Assembly (NCBI RefSeq): GCF_024267655.1
Contig: NZ_CP100595.1
Span: 124,001-188,000, forward strand
Direction: 5' to 3'
Length of the DNA stretch: 64,000 nucleotides
Source: Arcobacter roscoffensis
GTDB taxonomy: Bacteria > Campylobacterota > Campylobacteria > Campylobacterales > Arcobacteraceae
This document shows positions 1-9,715 of this stretch, piece after piece. The notes beneath the pieces were generated by a model. It saw nothing but the letters and a program-made list of their open reading frames with translations, was not told where the DNA came from and made no database searches. Numbering within the stretch: the stretch's first letter is position 1; every line of letters starts with the position of its first letter. The position numbers were made by a program, and so were the translations under genes.

Positions 1-130
1 TATAGGTTTATCAATAAAAGAAAATGATAAGCAAGCTTATAAATATTTCAAAAGGTCATCATCTCAAGGCTTTTTAAGAGCTTCCCAAAATGTTGAAATT
101 ATGGAAAAATATAAAATAGGTATTTATTAG
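1..130 (+). CDS. C-terminal end of a Sel1-like repeat protein (partial)
   Basis: An open frame enters from the left edge, reads from base 2, and stops at TAG (128-130), giving about 42 codons. The visible residues include AYKYFKRSSSQGFLRAS, which has the alternating helix pattern of a Sel1/TPR-like repeat (A-x-x-Y-F-x-x-x-x-x-Q-G-x-x-x-A). Such repeats usually mediate protein-protein contacts. It converges on the MATE gene on the other strand with only 8 bases between the stops. The start and the rest of the protein are outside the window, so the family call is tentative. Confidence 0.5.
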   Translation, partial: IGLSIKENDKQAYKYFKRSSSQGFLRASQNVEIMEKYKIGIY

Positions 131-138
131 CCATAGAA

Positions 139-1494
139 CTATAAAGTTCTATGACAATGTTTTTTAAGAAGATTGTTTGTATAAAAGTATGCAAATATTG
201 CAGCTGAATTTATCACTATAAAAATACCTATCCAAAGTGAAGCAAAGCTCATTTCAAAATATTTTACTATGATAAATGCAACTATAAGTTTTGCAAAAAT
301 TTGTCTATATAAGGCTATGTATAAAATCATTTTTGGCTTTTTGATTCCTTGAAGTGTTGATACACAAATAAATAAAACCACATAAGCATAGAAAATCCAA
401 ACTTCAATAAGTAAATAATCTAAACCATAGTTTACAACTATTTCATTTGAGTCAAATTGGGAGATAATAAGTCTTCCAAATATACTTAAAAAGATTATTC
501 CAAAAGTAGAGATTATAAAACCATATTTAATAGCAACTTTTAAAGTCTCAATTACTCTATCATATTTTTTAGCACCATAGTTATTTGATACTAGCGTTAA
601 AACAGCTGTATTAAGACCAAGTGCAGGCAAAAGCATAAGTTGTTCAACTCTAAAACCAATACCATATCCAGCTACTGCTTCCATACCATAGTGTGATACA
701 AAATATGTAAGTATAAGTGAACCTATAGACATAATAAGCATATTTAAACTTGCTGGCAATCCTTGATTTAAAAAGTCTTTATATACTCTAAGGTTTGGTA
801 AAAAGTAATCAAGTCTATCATAGTTTATGATGTTTGTTTGATTTACTTTATAAAGCATGTAAAACATAGTTATTACTTGGATTAAAACTGTAGCTATTGC
901 TATACCTTGAAGCCCCATTTCTGGAATAAATAAAAATCCATATATAAATAAAGGGTTTAGTACAAGGTTTGCAAAGAAACCAAAAATCAAAGTATTTCTG
1001 TATGTTTTTGTATCACCCTTTGCTACAAGTATTGCATTTAAAGCAAAGTTAATCATAAAGAAAATACTTCCATATAAAATAGGATTTATATATGTCATAG
1101 CATCTTGTAAGTAGGCTTCTTTTGCTCCAAGTAATATAAATAAACTAGGGGAAAAGATAATCCCTAATATAGTTAAAACAATTCCTATTAAAGGAATAAA
1201 TACTAAACCTTTTTGGGCATAAAGCGAAGCTAGTTTGTATCTTTTTTTTCCAAAGTGATTTCCGATAAGTGCAGTTGTTGCAGATGAAAACCCATATCCA
1301 AAGCCAATAATAGTAAAAAATATCATAAAAGATAAAGATAGTGCTGCAACTGCTTGTGTTGAGATAAGACCTGCATAAAATGTATCAACTACATTATACA
1401 TAGTATTAAAAAACATTCCAGTACTTGCTGGAATTGCTAGTTGTCTTATTAAAGAGGGAATCTCTTTAGTTGTTAATTCGTTTGTTTGTTTCAA
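139..1494 (-). CDS. MATE family efflux transporter
   Basis: A polytopic inner-membrane protein of 451 residues, the normal size for a MATE (multidrug and toxic compound extrusion) antiporter. These exporters use H+ or Na+ gradients. About 12 hydrophobic segments can be counted. The N-terminus (IPSLIRQLAIPASTGMFF, then YNVVDTFYAGLIST) matches the first helix and loop typical of the DinF/NorM-like branch, and the two halves look related (QLAIPASTGM near residue 16, QGLPASLNMLIMS near residue 243). Translation appears to begin at TTG with AGGA about 11 bases upstream, which is weak; no better in-frame start is obvious. The gene stands alone between a convergent neighbour and hom, about 100 bases away. 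The substrate cannot be told from sequence. Confidence 0.88.
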   Translation of the reverse strand: MKQTNELTTKEIPSLIRQLAIPASTGMFFNTMYNVVDTFYAGLISTQAVAALSLSFMIFFTIIGFGYGFSSATTALIGNHFGKKRYKLASLYAQKGLVFIPLIGIVLTILGIIFSPSLFILLGAKEAYLQDAMTYINPILYGSIFFMINFALNAILVAKGDTKTYRNTLIFGFFANLVLNPLFIYGFLFIPEMGLQGIAIATVLIQVITMFYMLYKVNQTNIINYDRLDYFLPNLRVYKDFLNQGLPASLNMLIMSIGSLILTYFVSHYGMEAVAGYGIGFRVEQLMLLPALGLNTAVLTLVSNNYGAKKYDRVIETLKVAIKYGFIISTFGIIFLSIFGRLIISQFDSNEIVVNYGLDYLLIEVWIFYAYVVLFICVSTLQGIKKPKMILYIALYRQIFAKLIVAFIIVKYFEMSFASLWIGIFIVINSAAIFAYFYTNNLLKKHCHRTL

Positions 1495-1597
1495 AATAAA
1501 ATATCCTGTAATATTGAATAAAAATGGATTATAGTGTAAAAAGTTTGATTTAAAAAGAAAAAAAGAAGTAAATAATAAAAATTATAAAATAGAGGAA

Positions 1598-2860
1598 TTA
1601 ATCCTCTATTCTAATCATCATAGGTTTTCTAGTAACTACACTAGCATCTTCTAAAGTTTTGATAGCATCATTTATATCTTTTTCAATAGAAGTATGAGTT
1701 GAAAGTAAAATATGTGCTGTTTCATCATCAATTGGTTTTTGAATCATTTTTTCAATAGAGATATTTCTATCTCCTAAAATATTTGCAATTTTTGCTAAAA
1801 CACCAGCTTTATCTTTAACTGTAAGTCTTAGGTAATATTTTGTTTGAATATCATCTTTTGCCATTAGTGAAAGTTTTTCACTATTTGGAGTTTTAAATCC
1901 AAGCATTGGTGAACCTTTACCACGTCTTGCAACATCAATGATATTTGCAATTACAGCAGAAGCTGTAGCATCACCACCAGCTCCTGGTCCATAATACATA
2001 GTTTCCCCAACTTTATCTCCAATTACAGAAACACCATTCATTACTCCATCAACTTTTGCAATCATTTCATCATTTGGAATAAATACAGGGTGAACTCTAA
2101 GTTCGATTTGGTTTCCTACTTTTTTGGCAATTGTTAAAAGTTTAATTGAGTAGTTAAACTCACCTGCAAATTCAATATCAGCAGGTTCAATATTTTCAAT
2201 ACCTTCAATTAAAATATCTTCAGGTTTAGCATCAATACCATATGCAATTGATCCAAGAATTAGCAGTTTATGAGCAGCATCAAATCCACCAACATCAAAT
2301 GTTGGATCAGCTTCTGCATAACCTAACTCTTGAGATTCTTTTAAGATAGTATCATAATCAACACCTTCGTTAATCATCTTTGTAAGCATATAGTTACAAG
2401 TACCATTCATAATACCTCTAATAGTCTCAATATTATTAGCTGTAAGACCTTCTCTTAAAGCATTAATAATTGGAATACCACCAGCAACTGCTGCTTCATA
2501 TTCAAATGCAGTATCACCAGCTATTTCTTGTAACTCGTATCTGTGGTATGCTAATAAAGCTTTATTAGCAGTAACTACAGCTTTACCTTTTTCAAGGGCT
2601 TTTTTTACAATCTCATAAGGTTTTTCAACCCCACCCATTAACTCAACAACAATATCAATTGATTCATCATTTAATACTTCATCAATATTGTCAGTTAATT
2701 TTATAGATACATCTCTGTCTTTTTTTAAGTTTGAAACTACACCTAGTACAGGCTCTATTTGTGTACCAGCTCTTGCAGTAATAATATCTTTGTTATCTTT
2801 TAAAATATTTGCAACACTAGCTCCAACAGTTCCTACACCGATAATTCCTACTTTTAACAT
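1598..2860 (-). CDS. hom: Homoserine dehydrogenase
   Basis: Reduces aspartate semialdehyde to homoserine with NAD(P)H, the branch point toward threonine and methionine. The 420 residues are the standard length of the monofunctional enzyme with a regulatory tail. An N-terminal Rossmann fold (VGIIGVGTVGASVANIL) is followed by the catalytic domain, with VTANKALLA near residue 97, the homoserine dehydrogenase signature around GIMNGTCNYML, and AEADPTFDVGGFDAAHK with the catalytic lysine region near 185-200. A C-terminal ACT domain (about 345-420, YYLRLTVKDKAGVLAKIA) suggests amino-acid feedback. It lies 8 bases after the aminotransferase gene on the same strand, so the two are very likely cotranscribed. 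The same pair is adjacent in Campylobacter jejuni as I recall it. Confidence 0.96.
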   Translation of the reverse strand: MLKVGIIGVGTVGASVANILKDNKDIITARAGTQIEPVLGVVSNLKKDRDVSIKLTDNIDEVLNDESIDIVVELMGGVEKPYEIVKKALEKGKAVVTANKALLAYHRYELQEIAGDTAFEYEAAVAGGIPIINALREGLTANNIETIRGIMNGTCNYMLTKMINEGVDYDTILKESQELGYAEADPTFDVGGFDAAHKLLILGSIAYGIDAKPEDILIEGIENIEPADIEFAGEFNYSIKLLTIAKKVGNQIELRVHPVFIPNDEMIAKVDGVMNGVSVIGDKVGETMYYGPGAGGDATASAVIANIIDVARRGKGSPMLGFKTPNSEKLSLMAKDDIQTKYYLRLTVKDKAGVLAKIANILGDRNISIEKMIQKPIDDETAHILLSTHTSIEKDINDAIKTLEDASVVTRKPMMIRIED

Positions 2861-2868
2861 TTCTATTC

Positions 2869-4083
2869 CTATTTTTCTAAAGTTTTTAAATAATTTTTTA
2901 TATTTCTTGCAGCTTGTCTAATTCTTTTTTCATTTTCAATTAGAGCAATTCTTACATATTTATCTCCATATGTACCAAATCCAATCCCTGGACTTACTGC
3001 AACTTTTGCTTCTGTAAGAAGTTGTTTTGAAAACTCCATACTTCCTAAGTGCTGTGCACATTCTGGAATTTTTGCCCAAATAAACATCGAAGCGTTTGGA
3101 GTATTCATTTTCCAACCTGCATCAGCAAAAGCCTCAAGCATAACATCTCTTCTTTTTCTATATTTTTCAATATGTTCATCAACACAGTCTTGTGGTCCAT
3201 CAAGTGCAACTGTAGCAGCAACTTGAATTGGAGTAAACATTCCATAATCTAACCAAGACTTAATTCTTTTTAAAGCTCCCACAAGTTTTTCATTTCCTGT
3301 GATAAATCCAACTCTCCATCCTGCCATGTTGTATGATTTAGATAGTGTAAATGATTCAACAGCTACATCTAAAGCACCTTTGGCTTGGAAAATTGAAGGA
3401 GTTTTATATCCATCAAATGTAATATCAGCATAAGCAATATCAGAGATGATATAAAATCTCTCTTTTTTAGCTAAATCTACTAATCTTTGGTAAAACTCAG
3501 GAGTTACCGTAGCTGATGTTGGATTATGTGGGAAATTAACTACTATATATTTTACTCTTGGAATTGATTCATCAATTGTTTTTTGTAATCTTTCAAAAAA
3601 TAAGTCTTCATCAACTCTATAATCATCACCAAATGCTAATTCAAATTTATGTACAGCAGCACCTGCTAACATAAATGCGTATGAGTGAATAGGGTAAGTT
3701 GGATCTGGAACAACTGCTACATCACCTACATTTACAATAGCTTCAACTAAGTGAACATAACCTTCTTTACTACCCATTGTAGCAACTGCATGTTTATCAG
3801 GGTCTAAATAATCAACACCATATTTTCTTTTGTACCAATTACAAATAGCAAGTCTTAATTTATAAATACCTGCACTTGCACTGTAGCCGTGATTTTTTGG
3901 CTTTTGTGCAGCTTCTGTTAACTTATCTGTAATATGCTGTGGTGCAGCACCATCTGGATTTCCCATTGAGAAATCTATAATATCTTCACCATTTCTTCTT
4001 GCTTCCATTTTTATGTTATTTACTTCTGCAAACACATAATTAGGAAGTCTTTTCATTCTTTCAAAATCTATTTCAGGAAACAC
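2869..4083 (-). CDS. PLP-dependent class I/II aminotransferase (LL-DAP/alanine aminotransferase-like)
   Basis: A fold-type I aminotransferase of 404 residues. The PLP-binding lysine is visible in SFTLSKSYNMAGWRVGF, together with the NFPHNPTSA loop that contacts the substrate carboxylate and the SMGNPDGAAP N-terminal motif. This subgroup is often named LL-diaminopimelate aminotransferase in databases, while close relatives act as alanine or aspartate transaminases. Because dapF is also present in this window, a role in lysine synthesis is possible but not shown. Translation begins at ATG. The gene sits between the periplasmic-protein gene (4 bases upstream) and hom (8 bases downstream), giving a tight minus-strand operon. 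Family assignment is firm; substrate is not. Confidence 0.85.
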   Translation of the reverse strand: MFPEIDFERMKRLPNYVFAEVNNIKMEARRNGEDIIDFSMGNPDGAAPQHITDKLTEAAQKPKNHGYSASAGIYKLRLAICNWYKRKYGVDYLDPDKHAVATMGSKEGYVHLVEAIVNVGDVAVVPDPTYPIHSYAFMLAGAAVHKFELAFGDDYRVDEDLFFERLQKTIDESIPRVKYIVVNFPHNPTSATVTPEFYQRLVDLAKKERFYIISDIAYADITFDGYKTPSIFQAKGALDVAVESFTLSKSYNMAGWRVGFITGNEKLVGALKRIKSWLDYGMFTPIQVAATVALDGPQDCVDEHIEKYRKRRDVMLEAFADAGWKMNTPNASMFIWAKIPECAQHLGSMEFSKQLLTEAKVAVSPGIGFGTYGDKYVRIALIENEKRIRQAARNIKNYLKTLEK

Positions 4084-4087
4084 TTTT

Positions 4088-4897
4088 CTACTCCTTAGTT
4101 ATACTAATTCCTCTTCTTAAATTTGCAAGGGAATATAAGTCATCTATTTTTACATAAGATGTATCAACTGGTACATCAACTTTAAAACTTCTTTTTAAAC
4201 TATTTTCTTTAACAATCTCTAAAATATTCATATTTTCATCATAGAAAGTAATATTTGGATGCCATCTATTACCTGTATTTGAATTGATATTTAAAGAAGT
4301 GGCATTTTCAACACTTAGCATATAAGCTCTAAATGGTTTTTTTAATGTCACTTGGCTGTTAATTTTTAAATCTTCAACTTTTGCTAATTTACTATTTGTA
4401 AAATCAATTACATAAGTATAATCAGAACTACCCTCTTTAATTATGTTTAGTATCTTGCTATTTGTTTTATCAAGAGACTGTGATAATCTAAGAGGGTTGA
4501 TGGCGACATCCGTTTTTAGTTTGATACTCCATAAAAGTTCATTTTCTGTAAAGTTTGCTTCTTTTGTAAAATAGTAGTAGTGACCTAAAGATTTTAAAAT
4601 ATCTTTTACAATAAGCAAAGATTTTTTTTCTTTACCTATTAATTTAAAGTTTACATTTATATATTTAGTTGTAGAAAATTTTAGTTTTAATAAATTATTA
4701 TTACTTAGTTTTTGAGTTACTAATGTATAGTTTAATTGACCATTTTTATAATAAGAACTCTTTTGTGCAAAAATAAAGTTAATAAGGTTTTTATGAGTAT
4801 TGTAAGTGCTCGAACCTAATAGGTTTTTAACCTTTGTGTTTATATTTGCATTTAAAGTAATACCTAATGCTAAAATTAAAACTAAATTTCTAATCAT
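4088..4897 (-). CDS. Putative periplasmic protein of unknown function
   Basis: I do not recognise a named family. The 269-residue product starts with a likely Sec signal peptide (MIRNLVLILALGITLNANIN, cut probably after LNA), so it should be periplasmic or outer-membrane associated. The rest is rich in Lys, Asn and beta-prone segments with no cysteines. The middle contains repeated short strands (LKLKFSTTKYINVNFKLIG) and the C-terminal third (NRWHPNITFYDENMNILEI) looks like a small beta-sandwich. It is 9 bases from rlmB and 4 from the aminotransferase gene, in the same order as a periplasmic protein gene of C. jejuni (recalled), so it is probably a conserved lineage-specific envelope protein rather than a recent arrival. 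Confidence 0.7.
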   Translation of the reverse strand: MIRNLVLILALGITLNANINTKVKNLLGSSTYNTHKNLINFIFAQKSSYYKNGQLNYTLVTQKLSNNNLLKLKFSTTKYINVNFKLIGKEKKSLLIVKDILKSLGHYYYFTKEANFTENELLWSIKLKTDVAINPLRLSQSLDKTNSKILNIIKEGSSDYTYVIDFTNSKLAKVEDLKINSQVTLKKPFRAYMLSVENATSLNINSNTGNRWHPNITFYDENMNILEIVKENSLKRSFKVDVPVDTSYVKIDDLYSLANLRRGISITKE

Positions 4898-4906
4898 ATT
4901 TAATCT

Positions 4907-5596
4907 CTACTTTTTTAAATTATAAATTAATATTCCTGCTGCAACTGATACATTTAATGAATTAAAATCGTGTTCCATTCCAATAGATACTTTTAAGTCA
5001 AGTTTCTTTTGAACTTTAGGTGAAATACCTTCACCTTCACTTCCTAAGAAAAGTGCTACCTTATCTGTTTTTTCGATTTTTCCATATTTTTTTAAATCAG
5101 TTCCATCCATTGTTGCACCAATTAAAGCAAAACCATATTGCTGAAGTTCATTGGCTAAATCAACACTCTTTGGATAAAGTGCAAAAGGTACATCTATAAG
5201 TGAACCTGCACTTGTTCTAAATATTCCTGAGTTATTTAGTGTTCTTACATTTGAAGCTACAATACCTTCAACTCCAAGTGAGTAAGCAGTTCTAACAATA
5301 GCTCCAATGTTTCCAACATCAGTTAATCCATCTAAAACTAAAATAAAGTTCATATTTTTAATATCTTTGATATCTGTATATTCAAACTCTTTTAGTTTTA
5401 AGAAGAAGCCTTGATGATTTCCACCTTTAGAAAGTCCTTGGGCTTTCATATTATCAAGCTTAATAATCTTCTTACCAAGCTTTAAGAACTTAGAGAATAG
5501 TTTTTTATCTATCTCTTTTGAAAACATTACTTCTTCAATTAAATGGGGATGTTTTTCTAGTACATAAAGTACAATTTGTTTACCGTATATTATCAT
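4907..5596 (-). CDS. rlmB: 23S rRNA 2'-O-methyltransferase, TrmH/RlmB family
   Basis: A SPOUT-fold RNA methyltransferase of 229 residues. The three SpoU/TrmH motifs are visible: motif 1 LDGLTDVGNIGAIVRTA (about residue 90-106), motif 2 ALFLGSEGEGISPKV (about 181-195) and motif 3 FNSLNVSVAAGILIY (about 211-225). The N-terminal part (YGKQIVLYVLEKHPHLIEEV) is the substrate-binding RNA domain found in RlmB, which methylates G2251 of 23S rRNA. The length is slightly below E. coli RlmB. It heads the minus-strand run rlmB, periplasmic protein, aminotransferase, hom. The exact target nucleotide is inferred from the family. Confidence 0.85.
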   Translation of the reverse strand: MIIYGKQIVLYVLEKHPHLIEEVMFSKEIDKKLFSKFLKLGKKIIKLDNMKAQGLSKGGNHQGFFLKLKEFEYTDIKDIKNMNFILVLDGLTDVGNIGAIVRTAYSLGVEGIVASNVRTLNNSGIFRTSAGSLIDVPFALYPKSVDLANELQQYGFALIGATMDGTDLKKYGKIEKTDKVALFLGSEGEGISPKVQKKLDLKVSIGMEHDFNSLNVSVAAGILIYNLKK

Positions 5597-5682
5597 GACA
5601 AGATTTTATCTAAAAGTTGTTGATAATCCTCTTTTATAATAAAAATAGCTTTTACTGCTATATTTAAGCTTTATTATTTTAA

Positions 5683-5688
5683 TATAAT
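5683..5688 (+). promoter_or_regulatory. Probable -10 box of the FIST chemoreceptor gene
   Basis: A perfect TATAAT lies 42 bases before the ATG of the chemoreceptor gene in an AT-rich, divergent intergenic region. No -35 box stands out, as is usual for the vegetative promoters of Campylobacterota. A start-site map would settle it. Confidence 0.4.
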
Positions 5689-5729
5689 TTCCTAAAAGCC
5701 ATAATACAAAATAAAAAAGAGAACTTCCA

Positions 5730-7697
5730 ATGAATAATTTTATAAAAATAATTGATATAAATGCTTCAAGTGTAAATAAAGAAAATATTGAAAAATTATA
5801 TTTTGATAATCAAGAACCAGCCTTAGTAATGGGTTTTATCTCTCCTCATGTGGATTTTCATGATGTATCGAGGAAAATAAAGTCTCTTTTATCAAATAAC
5901 GTAAAAGTGGTATTATCAACAACTGCAGGTGAGTTGTGTACTATTAATGATAATAGTAAAAAACAGAAACTTTACAATGATGCAAGCAGTTCTTGGGACA
6001 ATATAGTTATACAATCTTTTTCAAAAGAAATGATAGAAGATATTGAAGTTTTAACTATTCCATTATTTAGTGAAAACTTAGATGCAAACTCACTATCTCA
6101 TGCTCAAAGAGTTGATAAAATAAGTGATTCTATAAAAAGAGTGAATATTCCTTTTAAGATAAATTATGAAGATACTTTTGCTCTAACAATAGTTGATGGT
6201 TTATCAAATAGTGAGAGTTTTTTCACAGAGGCAGTTTATAAAAGTGGGAAATTACCATGTTTAATTATTGGAGGTTCAGCTGGAGGAAAACTTGATTTCA
6301 AAGAGACATATATTTACAATGGAAATGATGTTTTAAGACACAACGCAGTTGTTGTACTTGTTAAATTAAAACAAGGTATCAAGTATGGAGTATTTAAATC
6401 ACAAAGTTGTGAAGAAACAAGAGCTTCATATTTAGTAGCTCAAGCTGATGTACTTAAAAGAACAGTTAAAAGTGTTTTAAATAAATCAACAAATCAAATT
6501 GTTAGTTTTGTTGATGTGTTATGCTCTCAGTTAAACTGTACTTTACAAGATTTACCAGAGGTTTTAAAAGATTATAATTTTGCTATTAAACTTGAAGATG
6601 AAATATATATAAGATCTGTTGCAAATGTGGATATAGAAAATAAAGAGATTGCCTTTTTCTGTGATATTTCATTTGGGGATATTTTGTATTTAGTTAAAAA
6701 TAAAGATTTTGTATCGCAAACTGAAAGTGATTATAGAAGGTTTAGTTCAAACAAAAGAGTTGAACCTTTTGGAGCTTTATTTAATGATTGTATTTTAAGA
6801 AGACTACTTAACCAAGATAGATTAAACTCTTTAAATACTTTTAATGACATTCCAGTAGCTGGTTTCTCTACTTTTGGAGAGTTGCTAGGTCTTAACATCA
6901 ACCAAACACTAACAGCATTGTTTTTCTATAAAATAGATAATGAAAACGACTTTGCTGATGAGTATGTAGATAACTTCGTGCATAAATATGCTCAATTCTC
7001 TTCTTATTATGAGAAAAAGCAACTTCACCAATATCAGTTATTTGCAAGGGTTAGAACTTCTATTTTGGATACTCTAAAAGATGCCTTTCCTTTAATCCAA
7101 GATATGGTAAATATCATAAATTCTGTATATGGAAATACAAAAGAGGGTAATGAGATAATAGACAAGGTAAATATCAAATTTGAATCTTTTAGTAATGATA
7201 TTATGAAAAATGTTGATACAAATAATAACCTAGTTTCTAGTATGCAAACACTTACAAAAAACGCAGATGAGATTAAAAAAGTTTTATCTTCTATTTCTGA
7301 TATTGCAATTCAAACAAATCTTCTCGCACTAAATGCTGCTATTGAAGCTTCAAGAGCAGGTGAGTATGGAAAAGGTTTTAAAGTAGTAGCAGATGAAGTA
7401 AAAAAACTTGCAAAAAGAACTCAAGATAGTTTAAAACTAAGTAATACTTCTGTTGATATAACAGTATCAGGGGTTACTAAGATTTCTAAAATGATTGATG
7501 AAGCTAGCAGTAGTCTCGAAACTGTTACTAGTAATGTAGAAGAAATCAGCACATCTTTTGTAGGTGTAAAACAAAGTAGTACTCAAACAAATGCTATTAT
7601 TGAAGATAAACAAGATAGATTTGAAGCTTTAATAAATAGTATTGAAAGAATTGAACAAATTCAAAGAAGTTTAGAAAAACTTGAAAATAATATGTAA
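5730..7697 (+). CDS. Soluble chemoreceptor: FIST sensor plus MCP signalling domain
   Basis: A 655-residue protein with no membrane segment, signal peptide or HAMP domain, so it should be cytoplasmic. Residues about 20-230 fit FIST N ([35 protein letters not shown]) and about 245-400 fit FIST C ([27 protein letters not shown]), a sensory module proposed to bind small ligands such as amino acids. The last ~200 residues form an MCP helical hairpin whose tip is the conserved [20 protein letters not shown], followed by [16 protein letters not shown]. It should therefore control the chemotaxis kinase CheA. It is a single-gene unit divergent from rlmB and convergent with rsmI, sitting between two genes that are neighbours in related genomes. 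The ligand is unknown. Confidence 0.9.
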   Translation: MNNFIKIIDINASSVNKENIEKLYFDNQEPALVMGFISPHVDFHDVSRKIKSLLSNNVKVVLSTTAGELCTINDNSKKQKLYNDASSSWDNIVIQSFSKEMIEDIEVLTIPLFSENLDANSLSHAQRVDKISDSIKRVNIPFKINYEDTFALTIVDGLSNSESFFTEAVYKSGKLPCLIIGGSAGGKLDFKETYIYNGNDVLRHNAVVVLVKLKQGIKYGVFKSQSCEETRASYLVAQADVLKRTVKSVLNKSTNQIVSFVDVLCSQLNCTLQDLPEVLKDYNFAIKLEDEIYIRSVANVDIENKEIAFFCDISFGDILYLVKNKDFVSQTESDYRRFSSNKRVEPFGALFNDCILRRLLNQDRLNSLNTFNDIPVAGFSTFGELLGLNINQTLTALFFYKIDNENDFADEYVDNFVHKYAQFSSYYEKKQLHQYQLFARVRTSILDTLKDAFPLIQDMVNIINSVYGNTKEGNEIIDKVNIKFESFSNDIMKNVDTNNNLVSSMQTLTKNADEIKKVLSSISDIAIQTNLLALNAAIEASRAGEYGKGFKVVADEVKKLAKRTQDSLKLSNTSVDITVSGVTKISKMIDEASSSLETVTSNVEEISTSFVGVKQSSTQTNAIIEDKQDRFEALINSIERIEQIQRSLEKLENNM

Positions 7698-7719
7698 AAA
7701 GTAGTTTTACTTTTTACAT
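7692..7719. terminator. Bidirectional terminator between the chemoreceptor gene and rsmI
   Basis: A perfect 12-bp inverted repeat (ATGTAAAAAGTA, loop GTTT, TACTTTTTACAT) spans the stop codons of both convergent genes. The stem itself holds A and T tracts, so it can act in both directions, though no separate U-run follows. Confidence 0.6.
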
Positions 7720-8520
7720 AAGTTCTTGATAAATCTCTTTTGTTTTTCTTCCAGTCATTTTGGCAAGAAGTTTTGCTTTAACTTTTGGAGCAAGATCTAA
7801 GTCTTCAATATCTTTTATACTTAAAGCCTCACCAGTTTTTTGTATAGGTTCAATAACTACTACCCATTCGCCTCTAATATTTTCACTTTTAAACAGCTCA
7901 TATAGGGCTAAAGTTTTATCTTTATAAGTTTTTTGGTGTAGTTTTGAAATCTCTTTTACTAAAAATATTGTTCTATTTTCATCTTTTTTTGCAAGCTCTT
8001 CTAATAGTTTTAAAAGTCTGTGGGGTGATTCATATAAAATGGCTAGTTTATCATCATTTAAAATAGCATCTAATTTTGAACTTCGCTCACTTCCTTTGTG
8101 GGCTAGAAAACCATGAAATGAAAAAGTAGTATTAGTAAAACCACTCATAGCATAAGCCGTTAATACAGCATTTGCCCCTGGTAATACATCATATTTTATA
8201 TCATTTTGTATACAAAAATCTACAAGCGTAGCTCCTGGGTCTGAAACACAAGGCATTCCGGCATCACTTACATAAACAACATTTTTAGTAAAAGTTTCAT
8301 TTGATAGTGTTTTTAAGACTTGATTTTCATTGTGAGAATGAAAAGATTTATATTCTTTATTTGAAAAGTCTAGGTTATTTTTTTCGCCTAGTAAATTTAA
8401 AAGTTTTTTTGTGACTCTTGTATCTTCACAAAAAATTAGCTCGGCCTCCAATAGGGTATTTAAAGCCCTCAAAGAAATATCTTCGAGGTTTCCTATTGGA
8501 GTTGGAACTAATGTAAGCAT
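7714..8520 (-). CDS. rsmI: 16S rRNA (cytidine1402-2'-O)-methyltransferase
   Basis: Methylates C1402 of 16S rRNA at the ribose in the decoding centre. The 268 residues begin with LTLVPTPIGNLEDISLRAL, the RsmI signature of the tetrapyrrole-methylase fold, followed by AELIFCEDTRVTKKLL, YVSDAGMPCVSDPGA and ILYESPHRLLKLLEEL, all in the expected order. The C-terminal ~40 residues (KVKAKLLAKMTGRKTKEIY) are the usual small helical extension. The gene is 8 bases downstream of rpmE on the same strand, and this pairing with rlmB close by is standard in the Campylobacterota. Confidence 0.94.
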   Translation of the reverse strand: MLTLVPTPIGNLEDISLRALNTLLEAELIFCEDTRVTKKLLNLLGEKNNLDFSNKEYKSFHSHNENQVLKTLSNETFTKNVVYVSDAGMPCVSDPGATLVDFCIQNDIKYDVLPGANAVLTAYAMSGFTNTTFSFHGFLAHKGSERSSKLDAILNDDKLAILYESPHRLLKLLEELAKKDENRTIFLVKEISKLHQKTYKDKTLALYELFKSENIRGEWVVVIEPIQKTGEALSIKDIEDLDLAPKVKAKLLAKMTGRKTKEIYQELM

Positions 8521-8528
8521 AAATATAA

Positions 8529-8726
8529 TTACTTGTTATATTTAGCTTTGAACTTCTCAACTCTACCAGCAGCATCAACAATTTTTTGCTCTCCAGTAAA
8601 GAATGGGTGACAAGCGTTACAAATGTCAATTTTCATTGTTTCAACATTTGATTTTGTTTCGAAAGTATTACCACAAGCACAAGTAACTGCACAAGTTTTG
8701 TAATCTGGGTGGATGTCTTTTTTCAC
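8529..8726 (-). CDS. rpmE: 50S ribosomal protein L31 (zinc-binding form)
   Basis: The 65-residue product is full length for L31. Cysteines at 16 and 18 plus C36 and C39 form the zinc site, so this is the C+ form that can store zinc, rather than the zinc-free YkgM/RpmE2 type. Translation starts at GTG: AAGGA lies about 8 bases upstream, and the nearby ATG overlapping it is in another frame and closes at once. It leads a two-gene unit with rsmI. Confidence 0.96.
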   Translation of the reverse strand: MKKDIHPDYKTCAVTCACGNTFETKSNVETMKIDICNACHPFFTGEQKIVDAAGRVEKFKAKYNK

Positions 8727-8807
8727 GCCATATTCCTTATAATAATTAATGTAATATAAAAGAGCAAGTCTAATGTTGTCCTTTATAAAACTCTTTGTAA
8801 GGCGGGA

Positions 8808-9683
8808 TTATAGCGAAAAATACTTAAGAATATCTGAATTTAAGTTTTCTATTATATTTGATGTTTTATTCTCAAATTGCCCTTTATTGAAGGTATTTTG
8901 TCTTTTAGCTAATTTTGCAGTATTTAAAGATATTTTCTCTTCTAATTGTTCTTTTGTAATTTTCCCATCTAAATACTCTAAGCCTTCAACTATTCCAATT
9001 GAGCTCATACAGTTAGGCTCTCTTGTATATTTATTTTCTAAGTAAATTACTTCATCTATTAGTCCATCTTTTATCATCTGTTTTGTTCTAAGGCTTATTC
9101 TTCTTCTTAGTTCATCCCTATCCCATAAAATCTCAAATATTTTAAGATCTGGTGCTATTGGTTTTTTTGGGTTTGCTTTGAAGTATTGTGTAGGAGTTAA
9201 TTTTGATTCTTTATAGATAGCATAAGCTTTTTCAACTCTATATCTATCATTTTTTTCAATTTTTTGCATATACTCTTTATCAAGACTATAAAGTAAATCA
9301 TAGGCTTCATCTACTGGAATATCAAGTTTAGTCTTTGAGTCAATACCCGTTGACATGCCTTCAATTAAAGTTTTAAGATAAAAACTAGTACCACCTACAA
9401 TGATAAGATTCTTTGAGTTTTCTTTTGCATAATTTTTCGCTTTTTTGTAAAGCTTGATAAACTCCATCACATCAAATTCTTCATTTGGGAATACTTCATC
9501 TATTCCAAAATGAAGAATATCTCCTCTTTCAAGTTTTGTGGGTTTTGCAGAGGCAATGTCAATTTCTTTATATACACTAAGTGAATCAAGTGATAATATA
9601 ATTGAGTCTGTTTTTTTGGCAATATCAATAGATAAGCCTGTTTTTCCTGAGGCAGTTGAGCCAATGATTGCTATTTCTTTCAT
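8808..9683 (-). CDS. miaA: tRNA dimethylallyltransferase
   Basis: Adds the dimethylallyl group to A37 of tRNAs that read codons starting with U. The P-loop is GSTASGKTGLSIDIA (residues about 8-22), followed by ILSLDSLSVYKEIDIASAKP, the conserved DSxxVY and KP elements that bind substrate and tRNA, and LIIVGGTSFYLKTLIEGM. At 291 residues it is slightly shorter than E. coli MiaA, normal for this group. It ends 81 bases upstream of the rpmE start on the same strand and follows the small lipoprotein gene by 32 bases. Confidence 0.95.
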   Translation of the reverse strand: MKEIAIIGSTASGKTGLSIDIAKKTDSIILSLDSLSVYKEIDIASAKPTKLERGDILHFGIDEVFPNEEFDVMEFIKLYKKAKNYAKENSKNLIIVGGTSFYLKTLIEGMSTGIDSKTKLDIPVDEAYDLLYSLDKEYMQKIEKNDRYRVEKAYAIYKESKLTPTQYFKANPKKPIAPDLKIFEILWDRDELRRRISLRTKQMIKDGLIDEVIYLENKYTREPNCMSSIGIVEGLEYLDGKITKEQLEEKISLNTAKLAKRQNTFNKGQFENKTSNIIENLNSDILKYFSL

Positions 9684-9715
9684 GTGAAAGATTTTACCTA
9701 AGTTTTAGTGAAAGC

